Below, piece by piece: positions 1 through 4,925 of a stretch of DNA of 11,100 bases. Every line of letters starts with the position of its first letter. Within the stretch, counting starts at the first letter, position 1. Position numbers and translations under genes: made by a program. Location: assembly GCA_016867655.1 (NCBI GenBank), contig VGJA01000013.1, positions 1 to 11,100 on the forward strand. Reading direction: 5' to 3'. This DNA comes from Candidatus Altarchaeales archaeon (GTDB lineage: Archaea > Altiarchaeota > Altiarchaeia > IMC4 > SCGC-AAA252-I15). Below the pieces are notes generated by a model, which was not told where the DNA came from, did no database searches, and saw nothing but the letters and a program-made list of their open reading frames with translations.

Positions 1-409
1 AAAAAAGATTGCAAGAGACGGCGAAGGCGCGTCAAAATACCTTGAGTTTGAAGTAACAAACGCCAAAAATGACGCCTCAGCGGCAAAAGTGGCGAAAGCC
101 ATCGCCTCATCTCCACTGGTGAATGCAGCATTCTACGGCGAGAACCCAAACTGGGGCAGAATCATTTCAACCATTGGAAGCAAGATAAAATTCAACCCAA
201 TGGAGACGACAATAAAATTCAGCTCTGAAAAAGGCGGTGTGAATGTCTTCAACCAAGGCACAGTAGGAAACCTGAAAAAAGCGGTGGGAGTGCTGAAGGC
301 AAAGGAAATAAAGGTCACAGTCAACCTAAGGCAGGGCAGAGGCAGCGCTAAAGCCTACACCTGCGACTTGACTGAAAAGTATGTTAGGATAAACGCAGGA
401 TACAGTTAG
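1..409 (+). CDS. argJ: Arginine biosynthesis bifunctional protein ArgJ, C-terminal part (5' end outside window)
   Basis: Glutamate N-acetyltransferase, which transfers the acetyl group of N-acetylornithine to glutamate and so recycles acetyl in arginine synthesis; some members also use acetyl-CoA. The frame is open from base 2, and reading starts inside the gene. About 135 residues are visible. They include RDGEGASKYLEF, then IASSPLVNAAFYGENPNWGRI (compare the family signature SPLVKTA..G.DPNWGRI), and the closing DLTEKYVRINAGYS typical of ArgJ C-termini. The autocleavage threonine that separates the alpha and beta chains lies upstream and cannot be checked, so one- or two-step activity cannot be inferred. 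The internal GTG at 89 is not the start, because family homology continues upstream of it. The stop is 1 base before the rhomboid ATG, so the two are probably co-transcribed and translationally coupled. Confidence 0.93.
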   Translation, partial: KKIARDGEGASKYLEFEVTNAKNDASAAKVAKAIASSPLVNAAFYGENPNWGRIISTIGSKIKFNPMETTIKFSSEKGGVNVFNQGTVGNLKKAVGVLKAKEIKVTVNLRQGRGSAKAYTCDLTEKYVRINAGYS

Positions 410-410
410 A

Positions 411-1031
411 ATGAGATTTCTAGGTTCCAGAATAGGGGCGGTTGAAGCATTGATGGCAGTAAACTTCATCGCATTCCTGGCTACAATGGTTTTTCCAACA
501 ATAATGCTGACGCTATTCGCATTAAGTCCCGGAACAGTGGTATACATGCCTTGGACCATACTGACAAGCATGTTCCTGCATGCAGACGTCATGCACATAA
601 TATTCAACATGATGGCCTTCTACTTTTTCAGCCTCTATCTGGAAAACCTGGTTGGAGAGAAAAACATGCTGAAAGTCTTCTTCACCGGAGGAATCGCCGG
701 GAGCATATTCTACATACTAAGCTCCTTCACACTTGGCACTCCGGAACAAAACACTTTTGCGTTAGGCGCCTCAGGAGGAATCTTTGCAATAGCTGGAGCA
801 CTAGCCATATTAAGGCCATACATGAAGGTTGTAATGATACCCATCTTCATACCAATGCCCCTGTATATAGCAGTCTTCGTGTTCATGGTCCTGCTCTCTT
901 TCATGCCTGGAGTCGCATGGCAGGGCCACCTCGGCGGACTAATAACAGGGGTACTATTCGGCCTACGATGGAAGAAAAGAACAGTAGAACTAATAGCAGT
1001 AAAAGAACCCTACGGATATCGATTTTACTAG
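411..1031 (+). CDS. Rhomboid-family intramembrane serine protease
   Basis: Membrane protease that cleaves substrates within or next to transmembrane helices. The protein has 206 residues and is hydrophobic throughout, with about six helices, which matches the minimal rhomboid core without extra domains. Catalytic serine: Ser121 in GASGG (119-123). Catalytic histidine: His173 in WQGHLGGLITGVLFG (170-184), matching the HxxGxxxG helix. The oxyanion-hole pair corresponds to His62 and Asn66 in HIIFNMM, in the segment that follows the amphipathic WTILTSMFLHADVMH loop. All residues needed for activity are present. The ATG begins 1 base after the argJ stop with no Shine-Dalgarno sequence, suggesting reinitiation. 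The substrate is unknown, and the argJ and ubiA neighbours do not suggest one. Confidence 0.93.
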   Translation: MRFLGSRIGAVEALMAVNFIAFLATMVFPTIMLTLFALSPGTVVYMPWTILTSMFLHADVMHIIFNMMAFYFFSLYLENLVGEKNMLKVFFTGGIAGSIFYILSSFTLGTPEQNTFALGASGGIFAIAGALAILRPYMKVVMIPIFIPMPLYIAVFVFMVLLSFMPGVAWQGHLGGLITGVLFGLRWKKRTVELIAVKEPYGYRFY

Positions 1032-1035
1032 AAAA

Positions 1036-1887
1036 ATGAAAAACAAAATAAAAACGTTGCTGGAGCTTGCAAGACCCAGAAACATGGCCATATCCTTCCT
1101 GGGGGTGATAGTCGGCATGCTCCTTGCATCCAAAACCAGTGCAATAAACATTAATGCCATTTCAGCAGCCATATCCACAATGCTTATCCTTGGCGGAGGA
1201 AACGCCCTAAACGACTACTACGACTACCATGCAGACAAAATAAACCGGCCAAAGCGTCCAATACCCTCAGGCAGAATCAAAAGAGAAACCGTGAAACAAC
1301 TGTCAACGCTAATGTTCCTCGCTGGAATACTTGTCGCATTAAGCATAAACGCCTACTGCCTGCTGCTCGCGATAGCAAACTCTACCATACTCATAGCCTA
1401 CGCAAAATACTCAAAAAAAGCCATCCTGCTTTCAAACACTGCAGTCAGCTACCTGAGCGCCTCAGTATTCGTCTACGGGGCGTTGAGCATATACCAAACA
1501 AACTTGTTCAACCCAACCTGGCTTGGAATACTAGCGACATTGATTGCATCATCATTCTTCATGACACTCTCGCGCGAAATAATAAAAGACATGGAAGATG
1601 TTAAAGGCGACCACAAAATGCACGCAATAACACTGCCAATAAAAATCGGGGTCCACAAGGCAAAAAACACAGCCATCCTCTCTGGATTGATGTCAATAGC
1701 CATAAGCCTCATCCCATTGTTCACAAAAACAACAGGCTTCAACACAACCGCCTATGCACTATTTATAATACCCGCCAACCTAATCTTTATCTCATCCTAC
1801 TTCAAAACACCCAGCAAAAGCCAAAAACACATCGTACTTGGAATGACCATAAGCCTGATAGCATTCCTAACAGGGCGAATACTGTGA
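1036..1887 (+). CDS. UbiA-family prenyltransferase, probably digeranylgeranylglyceryl phosphate synthase
   Basis: Integral membrane prenyltransferase of 283 residues. In archaea this subfamily typically adds the second geranylgeranyl chain to geranylgeranylglyceryl phosphate in ether-lipid synthesis. Both Asp-rich Mg-diphosphate motifs are present: NDYYDYHAD at 59-67 (N59, D60, D63, D67), followed by KINRPKRPIPSGRI, and KDMEDVKGD at 184-192 (D185, D188, D192), preceded by SRE. The rest is a succession of about eight to nine hydrophobic helices. NDYYDxxxDxxNRPxRPIPSG is the pattern of the archaeal lipid enzymes and of (bacterio)chlorophyll/UbiA relatives, so the substrate is inferred and a quinone or heme prenyltransferase cannot be excluded. 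The ATG is 4 bases after the rhomboid stop; last gene of the + strand run. Confidence 0.9.
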   Translation: MKNKIKTLLELARPRNMAISFLGVIVGMLLASKTSAININAISAAISTMLILGGGNALNDYYDYHADKINRPKRPIPSGRIKRETVKQLSTLMFLAGILVALSINAYCLLLAIANSTILIAYAKYSKKAILLSNTAVSYLSASVFVYGALSIYQTNLFNPTWLGILATLIASSFFMTLSREIIKDMEDVKGDHKMHAITLPIKIGVHKAKNTAILSGLMSIAISLIPLFTKTTGFNTTAYALFIIPANLIFISSYFKTPSKSQKHIVLGMTISLIAFLTGRIL

Positions 1888-1911
1888 AAAACTGGATCGA
1901 GTAATTACACT

Positions 1912-1922
1912 CAAAAATAATT
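1912..1922 (+). promoter_or_regulatory. Candidate TATA box for tRNA-Thr transcript
   Basis: AAAAATAATTA is the only convincing AT-rich box between ubiA and tRNA-Thr. A start about 26 bases downstream would fall near 1943, giving a precursor leader of about 50 bases that contains the palindromic repeat. Composition and spacing are the only evidence. Confidence 0.3.
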
Positions 1923-1934
1923 AGCATTCATACA

Positions 1935-1970
1935 GTGCTACCGACCGAGCAAAGCGAGGGAGTGTAGCAC
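1935..1970 (+). repeat. Palindromic intergenic module, copy A
   Basis: Arms GTGCTAC (1935-1941) and GTAGCAC (1964-1970) form a perfect 7-bp stem. The loop holds a 21-base core at 1942-1962: CGACCGAGC, then AA, then AGCGAGGGAG. The same core, with GG in place of AA, recurs on the minus strand at 4120-4140, so this is a dispersed repeat and not unique spacer. Confidence 0.7.
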
Positions 1971-1977
1971 CTTCGAT

Positions 1978-1996
1978 CAATACCCTTTGGGTATTG
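1978..1996 (+). repeat. Perfect 8-bp hairpin abutting tRNA-Thr
   Basis: CAATACCC (1978-1985), loop TTT, GGGTATTG (1989-1996). The last G of the stem is the first base of the tRNA. In the precursor this hairpin would sit directly against the RNase P cleavage site. It may be a second module of the preceding palindromic repeat. Confidence 0.6.
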
Positions 1997-2068
1997 CCTC
2001 AGTAGCTCAGTAGGTAGAGCGATGCCTTGGTAAGGCATAGGTCGCGAGTTCAATTCTCGCCTGAGGCT
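1996..2068 (+). tRNA. tRNA-Thr(GGT)
   Basis: A full cloverleaf of 73 bases. Acceptor GCCTCAG pairs with CTGAGGC. The D arm is GCTCAGTAGGTAGAGC. The anticodon stem ATGCC/GGCAT encloses the loop TTGGTAA with anticodon GGT at 2029-2031. The T arm is GCGAG TTCAATT CTCGC. Discriminator base T73 (2068) is usual for archaeal tRNA-Thr. No intron; CCA is not encoded. It reads ACC and ACU codons. Confidence 0.97.
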
Positions 2069-2076
2069 AAACCGCA

Positions 2077-2091
2077 GGGGGCTCCGCCCCC
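2077..2091 (+). terminator. GC-rich hairpin after tRNA-Thr
   Basis: GGGGGC, loop TCC, GCCCCC: a perfect 6-bp stem 8 bases after the tRNA. It may end the transcript or protect its 3' end. No T-run follows, so a terminator role is uncertain. Confidence 0.4.
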
Positions 2092-2166
2092 TCCCCAGTT
2101 TCAAGTTCTTCCTGACCCACCCCCAGGGAGGATAACGTTGTATTACGCTGTATGAAGAAGTCGTTT

Positions 2167-2176
2167 CTTTAAAAGG
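2167..2176 (+). promoter_or_regulatory. TATA box of the hexuloisomerase gene, implying a leaderless mRNA
   Basis: CTTTAAAAGG is centred about 27 bases before the ATG at 2198, the usual archaeal TATA-to-start distance. No Shine-Dalgarno sequence precedes the ATG. Transcription would therefore begin at or next to the start codon. Confidence 0.5.
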
Positions 2177-2197
2177 ATTCTAGTCCAATAGGTATTT

Positions 2198-2788
2198 ATG
2201 CCAATTAAGTCTGCTATGAAGCAGATTGCAGATCATGTGCACAAGACCATAGAAAAGCTTGACGATTTGGAAGTTGACGTTATGATAGAAGCCGTGAAAA
2301 AGGCTGACAGAATCTTTTTGATGGGAGTAGGCCGCTCCGGCTTGGTTTCAAAAGCGTTCGCCATGAGGCTTGTGCACTTGGGTTTGAAGGCTCATGTCAT
2401 AGGCGAAACCACAACGCCTTCAATAACTAAAAACGATTTGTTGATTGCAGTATCAGGCTCAGGCAGCACAAATTCTGTTGTAAAAGCGGTTGAAATATCG
2501 AAGAAAGTCGGCACGAAAGTTCTTGCAGTCACCTCCTACCCAAACTCAGACTTGGGCAAACTGGCAGACCATGTGGTGAAGATTGAAGGCCGCACCAAAC
2601 TGGACGCAAGTAGAGACGACTTGAAAAGAGAACTAACAGGCTACGAACAATTAACGCCGCTGGGCACATTGTTTGAAGACACTGTGATGATATTCTTCGA
2701 CGGCATAATCGCCAAGCTGATGAACGAACTAGGCACCAAAGAAACAGACATGCAACACAGGCACGCCAAGTTGGAATGGTTTTACTGA
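2198..2788 (+). CDS. hxlB: 6-phospho-3-hexuloisomerase (SIS domain)
   Basis: Interconverts 6-phospho-3-hexulose and fructose 6-phosphate. In archaea without the oxidative pentose phosphate pathway, it works with hexulose-6-phosphate synthase in reverse to supply ribulose 5-phosphate for nucleotides. The 196 residues form one SIS domain. MGVGRSG (42-48) and the phosphosugar loop AVSGSGST (84-91) are clear. The C-terminal part has YEQLTPLGTLFEDTVMIFFD and the closing HRHAKLEWFY, which resemble hexuloisomerases rather than KpsF/GmhA-type SIS proteins. The partner synthase gene is not in this window. The gene is monocistronic, has its own TATA box, and converges on pelota. The call rests on family pattern; a different SIS isomerase is less likely. 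Confidence 0.88.
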   Translation: MPIKSAMKQIADHVHKTIEKLDDLEVDVMIEAVKKADRIFLMGVGRSGLVSKAFAMRLVHLGLKAHVIGETTTPSITKNDLLIAVSGSGSTNSVVKAVEISKKVGTKVLAVTSYPNSDLGKLADHVVKIEGRTKLDASRDDLKRELTGYEQLTPLGTLFEDTVMIFFDGIIAKLMNELGTKETDMQHRHAKLEWFY

Positions 2789-2834
2789 CGGTTTTCAGTT
2801 CTCGGTCTTCAGTCTTCGGAAAACAGAAAACCGT
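2788..2834. terminator. Inverted repeat between convergent hexuloisomerase and pelota genes
   Basis: ACGGTTTTC (2788-2796) and GAAAACCGT (2826-2834) form a 9-bp stem around a 29-base loop; the left arm begins at the last base of the stop codon. The loop has an imperfect direct repeat (TTCAGTTCTCGG / TTCAGTCTTCGG). GAAAACCG is repeated at 2835-2842. The position suits a bidirectional terminator, but this is not proven. Confidence 0.4.
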
Positions 2835-2849
2835 GAAAACCGAATCTTG

Positions 2850-2873
2850 TCCCGAAGGATTCCCGCAAGGGAA
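2850..2873 (+). repeat. Double-hairpin palindromic module
   Basis: Two adjacent small hairpins: TCCCGAAGGA, then TTCCC GCAA GGGAA (2860-2873). The same layout of a GAA-type loop and a GCAA-type loop joined by AT occurs at 4224-4248. The module therefore looks like a member of a dispersed family of short palindromes. Confidence 0.55.
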
Positions 2874-2887
2874 AAAACCCGTGAAAA

Positions 2888-3946
2888 CTATTTTACTCTA
2901 AATCTTAGTATTCCAGCTATCCCGCCTAACGCCTTTAATTGCCTGCCGGCTTCGCTGTCCTGGTTCACTATGTGAACTCTGCCGCGGGAATTCCTGACTG
3001 AATTCATCAATTCTTCAAGAGTTTTTCTTTGCTCCACAAAAGTCTTGTCCGAGATCAGCAGAATTTCAACAGCGCCAAAAGTTATTGCATTCCGGATTTC
3101 CTGCATTCCGTAAGCTGAGAAGCCGTCGTCTTTGCCTATGTGTTCAAGCAGTTTGTTGACTAGATTAACGTCCAACGCGGAGTTGATGTCTTCAAGCACT
3201 TTCTTCAAGACAGGCCGTTTTAAGACTTCGTTGACGCCGTTTACGCCGTGAGAACCGATGTGCTCTAAAACAGTCTTCTTCGCAAGTTCCGGATTTTTTT
3301 CAGACAAAAAAGCCATGAAATGCTCTTTTTCAAAACCAGCTCCGGCAACGATGATTGAATGCACGCTTTCCCTTAAAGCAGTGTTCTGCAAATGCTCTAA
3401 AACCTGATTGTAAAACTCTGTCTTACGCTTTTCCCTCAAATTCAAGTCAAACTTGCCGCCCACAGCAGAAGAAAAGCCTGAATGCTCTATCCTGGACGCT
3501 CTGACCAATCCGAAAGATGCTTCGCCTTCATCAATCACGGCAATCAAGACTTTAGGCCTTAAAGAAGAATCCACCGCATCCTTCAATCTGCTTAAGTCAG
3601 AGTCAAGCCACCTTTCCTTTCGAACTGAAATCACGTCGTCAACCCCAATGTTGAACGAGTGATGCGTTCCAAGAGAAACCACGTCTTCAGGTCCATGGGA
3701 GACGATGCCAAGAACTTTCAATACATTGGAATCAGACTTGAAATCCAACTTCTCCACCTTAATCTCAAGCGTTACAGTCCTCCGTTCAGCATCCATGCCC
3801 TCTTCCTTGCCTTTAACCTTGCGCGTAGTCTTGGATTCAACCAAATCCCTTTCCTGAACAATCTGGCTTAAATACCACAAGTCGTCCAAGCTTTCAACCA
3901 AAAGCTTTACTATACCACGCCGCAAATCCTTAAACAAAACCTTCAT
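2888..3946 (-). CDS. pelA: mRNA surveillance protein Pelota (Dom34 homologue)
   Basis: Ribosome-rescue factor related to eRF1. With an aEF-1A-type GTPase and ABCE1 it splits stalled ribosomes, and it lacks the GGQ peptide-release motif; no GGQ is seen here. The 352 residues match the usual length of about 350. The N-domain begins MKVLFKDLRRGIVKL and has the hallmark VESLDDLWYL. The central domain has SIIVAGAGFEKEHF. The C-terminal domain has YGMQEIRNAITFGAVEILLISD, a clear Pelota signature. I place the start at the ATG at 3946 because the family begins M(K)-[IV]-L there. The in-frame ATG at 3991 would add 15 hydrophobic residues translated from intergenic DNA. There is no Shine-Dalgarno sequence; a weak AT-rich box lies about 26-33 bases upstream. 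In archaea aEF-1A is the likely GTPase partner, and that gene is in this window. Confidence 0.95.
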   Translation of the reverse strand: MKVLFKDLRRGIVKLLVESLDDLWYLSQIVQERDLVESKTTRKVKGKEEGMDAERRTVTLEIKVEKLDFKSDSNVLKVLGIVSHGPEDVVSLGTHHSFNIGVDDVISVRKERWLDSDLSRLKDAVDSSLRPKVLIAVIDEGEASFGLVRASRIEHSGFSSAVGGKFDLNLREKRKTEFYNQVLEHLQNTALRESVHSIIVAGAGFEKEHFMAFLSEKNPELAKKTVLEHIGSHGVNGVNEVLKRPVLKKVLEDINSALDVNLVNKLLEHIGKDDGFSAYGMQEIRNAITFGAVEILLISDKTFVEQRKTLEELMNSVRNSRGRVHIVNQDSEAGRQLKALGGIAGILRFRVK

Positions 3947-4085
3947 AACAACAAAAAATAGGTAGAAAGAGGAAATAAGCGGAATGGACACACGCTAATC
4001 ATGCAGAAGGCAGAGTTTTTCCCAAGGGTTTTGCCCGAACGAGCACCTACCGTTGGTTTCAGAACACCAGTGAGGAAAAAGAGTT
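3947..4085. other. Intergenic stretch with no recognised gene
   Basis: The stretch between pelota and the tRNA-Glu fragment. I looked for tRNA arms, box C/D or H/ACA signs and palindromes and found only small, unconvincing stem-loops. Nothing is supported here apart from the possible pelota promoter at the left end. Confidence 0.4.
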
Positions 4086-4157
4086 TGCTCCCGCCGGGAT
4101 TTCCCCGCTATCGCGGGATCTCCCTCGCTCCGCTCGGTCGAGAACCCGGTCGCCGAG
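4086..4157 (-). pseudogene. tRNA-Glu 3'-end fragment interrupted by a palindromic insertion in the T loop
   Basis: On the minus strand, the segment at 4142-4157 matches the variable-loop and 5' T-arm part of the intact tRNA-Glu. After a 39-base insertion (4103-4141), the segment at 4086-4102 matches its T loop end, 3' T stem, acceptor strand and discriminator exactly (17 of 17). The T stem CCGGG/CCCGG would still pair around the insertion, which falls between TTC and AAAT of the T loop. No 5' half (acceptor, D arm, anticodon) is found upstream. One base of the variable loop is lost and the anticodon-stem arm reads CTCGG in place of TCCGG. The best reading is a decayed duplicate or an attachment-site-like copy of the tRNA-Glu 3' end. 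A 3' half of a split tRNA is a less likely alternative. Confidence 0.65.
4103..4141 (-). repeat. Palindromic intergenic module, copy B (inserted in the tRNA-Glu fragment)
   Basis: 39 bases inserted in the T loop. They contain the 21-base core (CGACCGAGC, GG, AGCGAGGGAG; 4120-4140) that matches copy A at 1942-1962 in 19 of 21 positions. A small hairpin follows: CCCGC, loop GATA, GCGGG. Both sides of the insertion are continuous tRNA sequence, so the insertion boundaries are well defined. Confidence 0.7.
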
Positions 4158-4220
4158 TAAATACAATAGGTTAAATTACATTCACAGAATTTAAAACTAG
4201 AAGGTAGTGCAGAGGGGTCT

Positions 4221-4251
4221 CCTCCCCTTCGGGGATCCCCTTGCGGGGAGG
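4221..4251. repeat. Double-hairpin palindromic module downstream of tRNA-Glu
   Basis: On the + strand: CCCC TTC GGGG (4224-4234), AT, CCCC TTGC GGGG (4237-4248), flanked by CCT and AGG that extend the outer pairing. On the minus strand the loops read GCAA and GAA, the same pair as in the module at 2850-2873. It starts about 13 bases after the tRNA-Glu 3' end and could also act in 3'-end formation. Confidence 0.55.
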
Positions 4252-4263
4252 TCTGTAGCCTCA

Positions 4264-4441
4264 TGCTCCCGCCGGGATTTGAACCCGGGTCGCCGGATGG
4301 CTTTAACCTGCCTCGTTGTTATGTGGGGTTGGTATACCCCACCTTTTCTTTCTTTTTCCCGAGGCTTTTTCTTTCTTTTATTAAAAGAAAGAAAAAGGCT
4401 CCGAAAGTCCGGTATGATTGGCCGGGCTACACTACGGGAGC
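4264..4441 (-). tRNA. tRNA-Glu(TTC) with a 103-nt intron at 37/38
   Basis: Exon 1 is 4402-4441 and exon 2 is 4264-4298, giving a 75-base mature tRNA. Acceptor GCTCCCG pairs with CGGGAGC, with discriminator A. The anticodon stem CCGGA/TCCGG is completed only across the intron. The anticodon loop is CTTTCG+A with anticodon TTC. The variable loop is CGAC and the T arm is CCGGG TTCAAAT CCCGG. The splice junctions form a canonical bulge-helix-bulge: the central 4-bp helix CTTT/AAAG lies between the 3-base bulges CG^G and CC^A, with the intron helix AGCC/GGTT beyond. Removing the intron gives a normal tRNA-Glu, and the D-arm GTGTAGCCCGGCCAATCAT is typical of archaeal tRNA-Glu. CCA is not encoded. 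Confidence 0.93.
4299..4401 (-). other. Structured archaeal tRNA intron (103 nt)
   Basis: Cut by the splicing endonuclease at the bulge-helix-bulge. Beyond the splice helix it contains a near-perfect A/T hairpin of 16-bp arms with a 1-base centre (4365-4397), and a stem GCCTCG/CGAGGC (4310-4315 with 4360-4365). The latter encloses a hairpin GTGGGGT/ACCCCAC with a 6-base loop (4323-4342). A purine tract between the two can compete for pairing with the A/T hairpin arm. The intron is longer than the mature tRNA. No open frame of note is inside it. Confidence 0.85.
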
Positions 4442-4463
4442 GTTGGTTTTAACTATATGTATT

Positions 4464-4477
4464 GTTTATTTATTAAG
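4464..4477 (-). promoter_or_regulatory. TATA box of tRNA-Glu
   Basis: The minus strand reads CTTAATAAATAAAC, centred about 29 bases before the first tRNA base (4441). This places the transcription start a few bases upstream of the mature 5' end, as expected for an archaeal tRNA gene. Confidence 0.5.
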
Positions 4478-4519
4478 AGTTTATTGTGTCTGGTTTTGAG
4501 GGGGTTGTGTGTTAGAAGT

Positions 4520-4828
4520 TCACTTCGTCAGTTCTATTTCGATGTGTACGCCGTCTGGCACTTGTATTCGCATTACTTGCCTTAAGGTTCTTTCGTTGGC
4601 TTCTAGGTCTATGATTCTTTTGTGTATGCGCATTTCCCATCTTTCCCAGGTGGAGGTTCCTTCTCCGTCTGGGCTTTTGAGGGTTGTGATTTTCATTTTG
4701 CGGGTGGGTATGGATATGGGTCCCGCGAATTTGCTGCCTATTTTTTTGGTTATGTCTATTATTTGGCTGCAGACTTCGTGTATTTTTTTTATTTCCCTGC
4801 CTATTAGTATTATTCGTGCTTTTTCCAT
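4520..4828 (-). CDS. rpsJ: 30S ribosomal protein S10 (uS10)
   Basis: Small-subunit protein of the 30S head. The 102 residues match archaeal/eukaryotic uS10. It starts MEKARIILIGREIKKIHEVC; the central AGPISIPTRKMKITTLKSPDGEGTSTWERWEMRIHKRIIDL carries the conserved GP.PLPT and RIHKR-type motifs; and it ends VPDGVHIEIEL. It follows EF-1A, its normal neighbour in the archaeal str cluster. It is separated from EF-1A by 97 bases with a hairpin and has its own TATA-like box, so it may be transcribed independently. No Shine-Dalgarno sequence is seen before the ATG. Confidence 0.96.
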   Translation of the reverse strand: MEKARIILIGREIKKIHEVCSQIIDITKKIGSKFAGPISIPTRKMKITTLKSPDGEGTSTWERWEMRIHKRIIDLEANERTLRQVMRIQVPDGVHIEIELTK

Positions 4829-4855
4829 TGTTTTTTTAGGGGGTAGAATGGTGGA

Positions 4856-4870
4856 GAGTTATTATAGGAG
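4856..4870 (-). promoter_or_regulatory. Candidate TATA box for uS10
   Basis: The minus strand reads CTCCTATAATAACTC, with the core TATAATAA about 33 bases before the uS10 ATG. A start 26 bases downstream gives a leader of under 10 bases, consistent with the missing Shine-Dalgarno sequence. Confidence 0.45.
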
Positions 4871-4892
4871 GGGTGTGTTAAAAAATAGTGTT

Positions 4893-4913
4893 AGGGGGTT
4901 TTGGCAACCCCCT
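4893..4913 (-). terminator. Hairpin between EF-1A and uS10
   Basis: AGGGGGTT / AACCCCCT, a perfect 8-bp stem with a 5-base loop, lying 12 bases after the EF-1A stop. On the minus strand it is followed after a few bases by a T-run. It is a plausible terminator or attenuator separating EF-1A from uS10. Confidence 0.5.
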
Positions 4914-4925
4914 TGTGCCGGTTTT

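Noticed and set aside
551..1039. A 162-codon + strand open frame overlapping the rhomboid gene
   Set aside because: A shifted-frame shadow of the rhomboid gene. It is His-rich with no family features, while the rhomboid frame has all catalytic motifs.
2101..2166. Possible small RNA or gene between tRNA-Thr and the hexuloisomerase promoter
   Set aside because: No stem-loop, box motif or convincing open frame was found.
3947..3991. N-terminal extension of pelota from the upstream ATG at 3991
   Set aside because: It adds 15 hydrophobic residues not found in the family; the family start MKVLFKDL fits the ATG at 3946.
4086..4157. A functional second tRNA-Glu with a T-loop intron
   Set aside because: No 5' half is present nearby and no bulge-helix-bulge forms at the insertion ends; kept as a pseudogene or attachment-like scar.
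3995..4264. An 89-codon minus-strand open frame between pelota and tRNA-Glu
   Set aside because: It reads through the tRNA-Glu fragment and the palindromic modules. The peptide is Arg/Ser/Pro-rich and low in structure, as expected from repeat DNA, and matches no family I know.
4207..4499. Two + strand open frames of about 80 codons over the tRNA-Glu locus
   Set aside because: They are antisense to an intact tRNA and its intron; Phe/Lys runs come from the A/T hairpin.
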